A stretch of 37,733 nucleotides of DNA from Vicinamibacteria bacterium (GTDB lineage Bacteria > Acidobacteriota > Vicinamibacteria > Vicinamibacterales > UBA8438). A program made the translations under genes and the position numbers. A model generated the notes under the pieces. The model did no database searches. It was given only the letters and a program-made list of their open reading frames with translations, and had not been told where the DNA came from. Below are positions 31,986 to 37,733 of the stretch, piece after piece; the stretch's first letter is position 1, and each line of letters starts with the position of its first letter. Location of the stretch: assembly GCA_022820675.1 (NCBI GenBank), contig JAJEFC010000122.1:1-37733 (forward strand), in the 5' to 3' direction.

Positions 31986-33632
31986 CTACTGATCGGTCGC
32001 CGCCGCCCGGTACGAGGCGTCGAACAGGTCGAGCTTGGTCTCGCGGATCTTGCTCGCCGCCGCCGTCCCGAAGGTGGCGAACTCGATGACCGGCTCGCCC
32101 TCGCGGTCGTACTTGGGCCACAGCGGCAGGCCGTCGCCGTTGGGGTCGCCGGTCGTGGCGAAGTTCACCCAGTATTGCGACAGTTGGTCCGACAGCTCGT
32201 GGTCGCGCGCGTTCCAGCCGACGCCGACGAGCCCGACGTTGTCGAACGCGTAGGCGAGGTCGCCCGAGTGGTACGCGCCCGCGCCGCGCAGGCCCGCGGG
32301 ATAGTCGAGCTCGGGGCGGTCGGGCAGGTAGAGCCGGAACACCGGCGGGGCGTGGCTGAAGAAGTAGAGGTAGACGTCGTTGGCGTCGGCGTGGGCGCGC
32401 GCCCATTCCCGCATCTGCCAGGTGAAGCTGCGGTCGGCCTGAATCGCCTGGCCGGCGGTCCGGGTCGACGCGGCGATCTCGCCGGCGTAGGCCTCGAGCA
32501 GGGCGTCGGCGCGGTCGCCGTAGCGGTCGCGGAGACCGGCCTCGAACTCGTCCCGCGGCGGCCCGGCCATGCCCGCGTAGAGGGTGGTGCCCTCGTCGGA
32601 CAGCGACCCGACGATGACCGGCACGTCGTTCTGGTCACCCGCCGCGAAGATGGCGCCGGGCAGGTCGGGCAGCACCCAGCCGTCGACCACCACCCCGGTG
32701 CCGCGCCCGGCCTCGAGCACCGCCTCGGGCCCGGCCGCCCGGAGGGCCGCCGCCGCGTCGGCTCCTTCGCCCTCGACCCCGAGCCGGGCCGCGACGGCGA
32801 GGCCCGCGTCGTGGCCGGAGACGGCGGTCGCCGGCCCGCCGGTCGTCGCGAGATGGGCGCGCGGAGCGCCGAAGCACCCGCCCGAGTGGCCGATGGCCTT
32901 GTGGAAGAGCCCCTTCGCCAGCGGCGACGCCTGGAGCACGCACACCGACCACGAGCCCGCCGACTGGCCGAAGATGGTGACGTTGCCTGGGTCGCCCCCG
33001 AACGCCGCGACGTTGTCGCGCACCCACTCGAGGGTTGCGACGTGGTCGAGGATGCCGTAGTTGCCCGACGCCTGCTGCTCGGACTCGGCCGTCAGCGCGG
33101 CGTGCGCGAGGAAGCCGAAGGGCCCCAGGCGGTAGTTGGCGGTCACCATGACCACGCCCTTCTTTGCCATCGCGGTGCCGTCGAAGATCTTCGCGCTGCC
33201 GGTGCCCGAGCTGTGCCCGCCGCCGTGGAACCACACCATCACCGGCCGGCGCTCGCCCACCCGCGCCGCCGTCCACAGGTTCAGGGTCAGGCAGTCCTCG
33301 CTACGCGGCAGCTCGCCCCGCGCGTAGGGCGAGTCGTCGGCGTTCCGGGCCTGCCAGCACGCGGGCCCGAACTCGGTGGCCGCCTGCGTCCCGTCCCAGG
33401 GCTCGACCGCCACCGGCGGCCGCCAGCGCAGGTCGCCCACCGGCGGCTGCGCGAAGGGCACGCCCCGGAACACCGAGACGCCGGCCTCCGCGTCGGCCCA
33501 CGCCCCTTCGAGCTCGCCCGACGGCGTCAGCACCACCGGCCCGCTCTCCGGCTGGGCGGCCGCGCCCACCGCGCCCGCCGCCACGAAGAGCGCGGCCAGT
33601 CCGAGAACCAAGACGTTCCGCATCGTTCGCAT
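31986..33632 (-). CDS. Secreted type-B carboxylesterase
   Basis: A 548-residue alpha/beta hydrolase of the carboxylesterase/cholinesterase family. The signal peptide is about residues 1-26 (VLVLGLAALFVAAGAVGAAA). Key sites are VFRGVPFAQPPVGDLRWRPP, SEDCLTLNLW, the oxyanion segment VWFHGGGH (133-140), the nucleophile elbow FGQSAGS (S224), an acidic residue in SLSDEGTTLY and the catalytic His in GAYHSGDLAYAF. It hydrolyses esters outside the cytoplasm; substrate unknown. The ATG at 33632 is chosen because GGGAGAG precedes it and the signal peptide starts there. It lies 112 nt after the coiled-coil gene on the same strand. Confidence 0.92.
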   Translation of the reverse strand: MRTMRNVLVLGLAALFVAAGAVGAAAQPESGPVVLTPSGELEGAWADAEAGVSVFRGVPFAQPPVGDLRWRPPVAVEPWDGTQAATEFGPACWQARNADDSPYARGELPRSEDCLTLNLWTAARVGERRPVMVWFHGGGHSSGTGSAKIFDGTAMAKKGVVMVTANYRLGPFGFLAHAALTAESEQQASGNYGILDHVATLEWVRDNVAAFGGDPGNVTIFGQSAGSWSVCVLQASPLAKGLFHKAIGHSGGCFGAPRAHLATTGGPATAVSGHDAGLAVAARLGVEGEGADAAAALRAAGPEAVLEAGRGTGVVVDGWVLPDLPGAIFAAGDQNDVPVIVGSLSDEGTTLYAGMAGPPRDEFEAGLRDRYGDRADALLEAYAGEIAASTRTAGQAIQADRSFTWQMREWARAHADANDVYLYFFSHAPPVFRLYLPDRPELDYPAGLRGAGAYHSGDLAYAFDNVGLVGVGWNARDHELSDQLSQYWVNFATTGDPNGDGLPLWPKYDREGEPVIEFATFGTAAASKIRETKLDLFDASYRAAATDQ

Positions 33633-33744
33633 CGCAATCTCTCCCATCCCGGCAAACGCCGCGCTGCGGCGCAGCCGTCCCACCCAGAATCCCACCGCCC
33701 GCAGGCGGCTCATTCCATCGTCCTCCGTCGCCATCACGAGCGGC

Positions 33745-34092
33745 TCAGGCGGCCGCCACCCTGACCAGACCGAAGATGATTGCGGACAACGCGCCGGTAG
33801 CGGTGACCATGATGCCCAGCCCCCAACGCAGCAGGCGATTGAAGTGCCGCTCGAGATCGACCTTCGTGGCGACTTGCTTCATCTCCGCCTCGAATCCCGC
33901 CTCCAGGCCGACGAGACGCGCCTCGACCGCCTCGAATCTCGTCTCCAGTCTGCCGAGACGCGCCTCCACCGCGCCGAATCCGGTCTCCAGGCCGACGAGA
34001 CGCGCCTCCACGGCCGACAGCCGGTCGCCGGTCCGCGTTCCGGCCCCCCCGGCACCCGCCGATACCACCGCGCCTTGCGCTTCGGTACTCAT
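33745..34092 (-). CDS. Coiled-coil protein with 14-residue repeats and C-terminal membrane anchor
   Basis: A 115-residue protein of no named family that I recognise. After a disordered Ala/Gly-rich N-terminus, a coiled coil is made of 14-residue repeats: DRLSAVEARLVGLE, TGFGAVEARLGRLE, TRFEAVEARLVGLE, AGFEAEMKQVATKV, each coded by a 42-bp DNA repeat. Then comes DLERHFNRLLRWGLG and a single C-terminal transmembrane helix (IMVTATGALSAIIFGLV). It resembles DUF1640-type tail-anchored coiled-coil proteins. The ATG at 34092 has GGAGT 6 nt upstream. Repeat number may vary between strains. Confidence 0.65.
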   Translation of the reverse strand: MSTEAQGAVVSAGAGGAGTRTGDRLSAVEARLVGLETGFGAVEARLGRLETRFEAVEARLVGLEAGFEAEMKQVATKVDLERHFNRLLRWGLGIMVTATGALSAIIFGLVRVAAA

Positions 34093-34437
34093 GATCCGAC
34101 TCCTTCGCCGCCGAGCGGCGCCAGAGGAAGCTGGCGCGCGCGGATACTGCTTCCGTCGAACGCAGGTCCATTCGTTCGACGCCCCTTCTGGCAAGTACCC
34201 ACTGCAAATCGCGATGCCGGAGTCCGAGATCATGACCGCGTCGCTTGCCCGCCCTCACTCGGACACACAGACGCTTGACGCGATTCCGCACGTTCTCCCC
34301 CGATTCCTGCGGATAACGCTATTCTACTCAACGGCGCCCGGGTGACGGTCATGCGAGATCATGCGCTCTCCCGGCGCCCGGGACAGGGTCGACCACAAGC
34401 ACGAGTCGCAATCGGTGACGACGACCAGGGAGGCATC

Positions 34438-34926
34438 ATGCGCAGATTCTGCATCACCTTCGCCGGCGGGCTCACGCTCGGGCTGGCCGCGGCGGCGGTC
34501 CTCACCGCCCAGATCGACATTCGGCAACAGGCGCCGCTCGACCGCGCCGTCGACTTCCCCACGGCCGAGATCGACGAGATCATCGCGGACATGGACGCGG
34601 CGGGACGGGTGACGACCCGGCTGCTCGAGGGAGGCAGCTACAACGTCAACATCCGGCGCATCAGCAACGCCGAGACCGCGTTGATGCACCCCCGCACGAC
34701 CGACGTCTACGTTGTCCGGGAGGGCTCGGGCACTCTGGTGACGGGCGGGCAGATCGTGGACGAGCAGGGCGAGCCGGTCGACGGCACGCGGGGCGCGGCC
34801 ATCCGCGGCGGGTCGGAGCGGGTGATCGGGGTCGGCGACGTCATCTACATTCCCGCCGGGGTGCCCCACGGCATCCGCGACACCGAGGGCATCACCTGGT
34901 TCAACATCCGCTTCGACACGCGGTAG
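34438..34926 (+). CDS. Secreted cupin-domain protein
   Basis: A 162-residue exported protein. The signal-peptide-like start is MRRFCITFAGGLTLGLAAAA. The cupin barrel is visible as TALMHPRTTDVYVVREGSGT LV (motif 1, His and Glu) and VGDVIYIPAGVPHGIRDTEG (motif 2, with PxGxPH). Similar small exported cupins occur in Acidobacteriota and Bacteroidota without assigned function. The ATG at 34438 follows an AGGGAGGCATC ribosome-binding site; the frame is open 32 codons upstream without homology. Its stop codon abuts an R1 head. Confidence 0.75.
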   Translation: MRRFCITFAGGLTLGLAAAAVLTAQIDIRQQAPLDRAVDFPTAEIDEIIADMDAAGRVTTRLLEGGSYNVNIRRISNAETALMHPRTTDVYVVREGSGTLVTGGQIVDEQGEPVDGTRGAAIRGGSERVIGVGDVIYIPAGVPHGIRDTEGITWFNIRFDTR

Positions 34927-34948
34927 GAGTCTGCACCGCGGAACGGTG
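34926..34948 (+). repeat. R1 head element at the cupin stop codon
   Basis: GGAGTCTGCACCGCGGAACG, then GTG, begins at the last base of the cupin TAG stop. It matches the R1 head that follows the alaS stop. Downstream (34949-35160) weak echoes such as AAGCGGAGCCGCGACGCGGC occur, but no gene. Confidence 0.5.
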
Positions 34949-35163
34949 GCGGTTCCGGGCAAGTTGTCGGGTGGAGGCCGCCGGAAGCGCAAGGCGACGC
35001 CTTCGAGCCTGGCGCCTGCGTCGTGGAACGCCCCCGATTGCTGGCGGGTGGGTCGCAAGCGGAGCCGCGACGCGGCGTCTTCCCGGCAGGGTCGGCAGCA
35101 GCAGAGCCGCAGGCGGCGCCCTCCGCGCCAGCCCTGCGACCGGTCCAACCGGCGCCCGACACG

Positions 35164-35210
35164 CGAAAACAGGCCGGCCGGAGGGGCCGTGAAGCCCCCC
35201 GGCCGGCCTG
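35164..35210 (-). terminator. Intrinsic terminator of the tannase-like gene
   Basis: On the minus strand CAGGCCGGCCGG plus GGGGC pairs with GCCCC plus CCGGCCGGCCTG (one bulged base) around a 6-nt loop. TTTT follows directly (35169-35166). It starts 30 nt after the stop. Confidence 0.85.
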
Positions 35211-35239
35211 CGTGTGTCGCACCCGTTCGGGCCCGCCCG

Positions 35240-36817
35240 TCAGGGCGCGCGGCAGACGAAGCTCGCGGCGTCGTCGGTGCTCCCGCTGCCCGTGTACACG
35301 GCCTGCTGCGGATACGGGCAGAGCGGACGCGTCCGGTCCACCGCCCCGTCGCGCACGCGCGACGCCAGGATGCTGTCCGGCGCCTCGCCCCGCTCGACCC
35401 ACGCCTCGAGGGCGGTCACCATGTCGAACTGGCTCGGCCCCGCCCCGCCGCCGCAGTGCCCCATGCCGGGGGCCATGAACAGGCGGTAGTGGTCGTGCAC
35501 CTCGTCGGCGTCACCGACCGCGTCGACGACCCGTCGGTAGTACTGGGTCGCGTTGGCCGGCGAGATCTGCGGGTCGGCCCAGCCGTGATAGGAGATGAGC
35601 CTGCCGCCGCGGTCGAAGAACGGCTTCAGGTCCGGATCGAGGGCGTTCAGGGTGTCGTTGTCGACCTCCTCGGCCCGCACGATGTCGGTCTCGAAGTTGA
35701 ACTGGTCGACCGTCCACTCCGGATCCGCGAACGTCAGGTAGCGGAACTGCTCGAGCCCCGTCGCCCGCGCCGAGCGGGTCCAGCCCAGATCGGTCCAGCC
35801 GAGCTCGCTGCCGGGCAGCAGACCGGTGATGGGACGCCCCGACCGCGGGTTCTCGGGCGACGAGTACAGCATGCGCGCCGTGTTCACCTGGGCCGACGAC
35901 AGGCAGCCCTCGCCCTGGCCGTCCGCGCACTGCAGCACCGCGGGGTCGAAGTCGCACCCCTCGGGATCGCCGACCACCCCGTCGGTCACCCCGTCGCCGG
36001 CGTCGCACGCCTCGAGGACCGCCCCGTGCACGAGCTCGCGCAGGTCGGCGGTCAGCCGCGCCGCCTCGTTGGCCTCGAGCGGCTTGGCCACCCGCAGCGC
36101 CCCGCCGGCCCGGCCCGTCCAGTCGTTGCCCGGGGCCCCGGCGATGATGCCGTCGAAGTGCTCGGGATACCGCTGCGCCGCCTTCAGGGCCTGGCGCCCG
36201 CCGGCCGAGCAGCCGTTCCAGTAGGTGTACTCCGGCGCCCTGCCGTAGTAGGCCTCGACGGCGGCCTTGGCCATCACCGTCATCTCGCCGATCGAGCGGT
36301 AGCCGAAGTCGATGACCTTCTCGGGGTGCCCGAGCCCGAAGCTCGCGGTGTTGCCCTCGTGCCCGGTGTCGGTCGAGCTCGAGGCATAGCCGCGGGCGAG
36401 GGCGGCGGCCATCGAGTTGTGGCGGATCGACCCGGTGAACGCACCGTTGCCGACGGCCTGGTACTTGCCGTTCCAGTCGGCCTCCGGCATCCACACCTCG
36501 ACCTTGATGTCGGAGTCGTCCGACGGCGTCAGCGTCGCCTCGACGCGGCAGAAGCTCGGCAGCCCGCCGTAGGTCGCCCGCGTCCGGTCGTTCTGCGGCC
36601 CGGGGGGTGCGAAGGCGCCGGCCTCGACGAGGTTGGCCCCGGTGATGGTGGTGTTCGGCAGGGCGAGCGACATCAGGCTGTCGCAGCTCGCCATCCCGCC
36701 GGCCGACTGGGCGGCCCCGCCGGCCGCCTCGGGGTTGGCGGTCGCGGCGACGGTCGCGACCGCCGCCAGCGCCGCCGCCGCGGCGGTCGCGGTGATGAAC
36801 GTGGGAAGACGTCTCAT
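35240..36817 (-). CDS. Secreted tannase/feruloyl esterase-family hydrolase
   Basis: A 525-residue exported esterase. The signal peptide is about residues 1-28 (TATAAAAALAAVATVAATA). Tannase-family landmarks are FCRVEATLTPSDDSDIKVEV, WMPEADWNGKYQAVGNGAFT, STDTGHEGN, FGYRSIGEMTVMAKAAVEAY and the nucleophile elbow NGCSAGGRQAL (S204). RYPEHFDGIIAGAPGNDWTG follows, then a calcium-binding-like CDAGDGVTDGVVGDPEGCDF, RLISYHGWADPQISPANATQ (Asp) and MAPGMGHCGGG (His). It would cleave plant phenolic esters. The ATG at 36817 gives the signal directly. The gene ends at a strong terminator. Confidence 0.92.
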   Translation of the reverse strand: MRRLPTFITATAAAAALAAVATVAATANPEAAGGAAQSAGGMASCDSLMSLALPNTTITGANLVEAGAFAPPGPQNDRTRATYGGLPSFCRVEATLTPSDDSDIKVEVWMPEADWNGKYQAVGNGAFTGSIRHNSMAAALARGYASSSTDTGHEGNTASFGLGHPEKVIDFGYRSIGEMTVMAKAAVEAYYGRAPEYTYWNGCSAGGRQALKAAQRYPEHFDGIIAGAPGNDWTGRAGGALRVAKPLEANEAARLTADLRELVHGAVLEACDAGDGVTDGVVGDPEGCDFDPAVLQCADGQGEGCLSSAQVNTARMLYSSPENPRSGRPITGLLPGSELGWTDLGWTRSARATGLEQFRYLTFADPEWTVDQFNFETDIVRAEEVDNDTLNALDPDLKPFFDRGGRLISYHGWADPQISPANATQYYRRVVDAVGDADEVHDHYRLFMAPGMGHCGGGAGPSQFDMVTALEAWVERGEAPDSILASRVRDGAVDRTRPLCPYPQQAVYTGSGSTDDAASFVCRAP

Positions 36818-36888
36818 GGTCTGGGATCCTCGCAAGCTAAGGACGGGACATGGGTTGCCGACCGAGCTCGGACGCGGGCCGCTCTGCA

Positions 36889-37045
36889 ACCCGTGGCGCA
36901 AGTCGCCTCTGCATTCGAGCGGAGATGCATCCCGCCTGACTGCGTTGTTCGTCGGTTGCACATATACCCAATATGCGCCCTCCTCACGCCTTGTCAGGCG
37001 GGCGCCTCGCCGCTCTCCGTGCAACGCGGAGCTTTCACCACGGGC
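36889..37045 (-). repeat. R2 element, copy B (inverted relative to copy A)
   Basis: A roughly 157-bp copy of the element at 3151-3304, on the other strand. Read on the minus strand it starts GCCCGTGGTGAAAGCTCCGC and ends near GACTTGCGCCACGGG. Internal inverted pairs are better kept than in copy A: CCCGCCTGAC/GTCAGGCGGG (10 bp) and GTTGCAC/GTGCAAC (7 bp). It occupies the gap upstream of the tannase-like gene, within the likely promoter region. The rest of 36818-37162 holds only the hairpin at 37107-37150. Confidence 0.75.
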
Positions 37046-37106
37046 GGCCAGCCTTCGCGCCCGGCCTGCGGCAGGACGTTGCCCGTCACCCGTCCAGCGG
37101 CCCGCG

Positions 37107-37150
37107 GCAAAGCCCCGCTGCATCAGAGCCATGCGGGGCTTCACCACGAG
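37107..37150 (-). terminator. R2-end-like hairpin after the last gene, probable terminator
   Basis: On the minus strand GTGGTGAAGCCCCGC is followed after 14 nt by GCGGGGCTTTGCCGC. This is a stem of AAGCCCCGC/GCGGGGCTT starting 15-25 nt after the stop of the partial gene. Its left arm is the same as the left end of R2 copy A, so it looks like an R2 with its interior removed. Confidence 0.55.
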
Positions 37151-37162
37151 CCGTCAGGTCGG

Positions 37163-37733
37163 TTACTGGCCGCCCTCGGCCTCGGCCCTCTCCAGCACCC
37201 GGGCCCCGGCCATGATGCCCTCCATGCCGATGTTGCCCTCGTGGCAGGCGTACTCGAACACCGGGTCGGTCGAGTGGCGCAACGGGATCATCGCCGTCCA
37301 CGGCCCTGCCCAGGTGTCGGGATCGGTCACCGTGACCTCGTACTGCAGCACGTCGTCGCTGGCCCGGGTGAACCGCTCCAGCACGTGCAGCTTCTCGCCG
37401 GCCGAGCCCGCCACCGAGGCCTGCGGGGCGTAGTTCGTGGTCTCGACGACCAGGGTGTCGCCGTCCCAGTGCCCCCGCGAGTCGCCGTGCAGCAGCCGGA
37501 CGCTGTCGTCCACGTGGGGGGCGTCGGTCAGCGGAATGACCCGCGGCCCGCCCATCTCCTGGTAGAGCACGACGTGACTCGCGCTCTGGAAGATCTGCAG
37601 ATAGCTGTTGTAGCCGGCGCCCAGACGCGGCGCGCCCCAACTGATGCACCGCTCGCCGAGGCTGCGGTCCTCCGGCCCCCAGGCGTGGCGCGCCCGCGCC
37701 TCGGCCCGCGCCGCCGCCCGCGCGTCCGCCGCC
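37163..37733 (-). CDS. Conserved hypothetical protein, 5' end outside window
   Basis: About 190 C-terminal residues are present. The frame enters from the window edge with Ala/Arg-rich sequence, then RSLGERCISWGAPRLGAGYN, YLQIFQSASHVVLYQEMGGP, HWDGDTLVVETTNYAPQASV, LHVLERFTRASDDVLQYEVT and DPVFEYACHEGNIGMEGIMA. I recognise the pattern (GDTLVVET.NY, ERF.R, YACHEGN) from a family of uncharacterised, usually exported, proteins frequent in Acidobacteriota. No catalytic function is established that I can name. It ends just before an R2-like hairpin. Confidence 0.75.
   Translation of the reverse strand, partial: AADARAAARAEARARHAWGPEDRSLGERCISWGAPRLGAGYNSYLQIFQSASHVVLYQEMGGPRVIPLTDAPHVDDSVRLLHGDSRGHWDGDTLVVETTNYAPQASVAGSAGEKLHVLERFTRASDDVLQYEVTVTDPDTWAGPWTAMIPLRHSTDPVFEYACHEGNIGMEGIMAGARVLERAEAEGGQ

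Noticed and set aside
1-37733. tRNA, rRNA or riboswitch genes
   Set aside because: Reading both strands I saw no cloverleaf with a CCA-type end, no rRNA segment and no recognisable riboswitch core. A covariance-model scan would be decisive but was not available.

Overview
The window is very GC-rich (by eye around 70%), densely coded bacterial chromosome. Secreted PSD1/DUF1501-type proteins, secreted tannase-like and carboxylesterase-like enzymes, PadR regulators, Tat-like N-termini of the 'LTRRQ' type and many short intergenic repeats sit beside ordinary housekeeping genes. Together these suggest a member of the Acidobacteriota, most likely the Vicinamibacteria lineage. This is inference from gene content only; there is no rRNA or other marker here.

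Region 1 (1-13.7 kb) is mostly core genome. It holds rsmE (cut by the window edge), a Ser/Thr kinase with a C-terminal zinc ribbon, ilvE, recX-alaS, an S4-domain RNA-binding protein and rpsT with a UUG start. Convergent to these lies the classical minus-strand block leuS-lptE-holA, with a class II HDAC-like deacetylase upstream. Region 2 (13.8-16.6 kb) has a small heat-shock protein, a short unknown ORF, a DinB-like protein and a secreted diheme cytochrome c. Region 3 (16.9-18.7 kb) is an accessory patch: a RelE/Phd-type toxin-antitoxin pair, a PadR regulator, and remnants of an AAA/DUF4143-like ATPase, a PIN-domain (VapC) toxin and a Uma2 nuclease.

Region 4 (18.9-37.7 kb) is dominated by secreted or periplasmic proteins. 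These are the PSD1-DUF1501 operon, a PHP-like metallohydrolase followed by an FG-GAP repeat protein, a cyclase-family hydrolase, a VOC protein, a carboxylesterase, a cupin, a tannase/feruloyl-esterase-like protein and a partial conserved hypothetical. Two more toxin-antitoxin modules (MazF/RHH and RelE/XRE) are interspersed. A SAM methyltransferase gene is interrupted by two tandem in-frame TGA codons in an otherwise continuous frame.

The least conventional content is non-coding. R1 is a roughly 75-80 bp intercistronic repeat in at least five places, once inside the leuS-lptE operon and twice abutting a stop codon. R2 is a roughly 155 bp element with terminal inverted repeats, present twice in opposite orientation about 34 kb apart. 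R3 is a family of short, partly palindromic repeats upstream of ilvE. Several promoters share a TGC-extended -10 box (TGCTAnnnT). At three genes (rsmE, the kinase, the DinB gene) the -10 box lies so close to the ATG that leaderless transcripts are predicted. No CRISPR array, rRNA, tRNA or complete insertion sequence was recognised.
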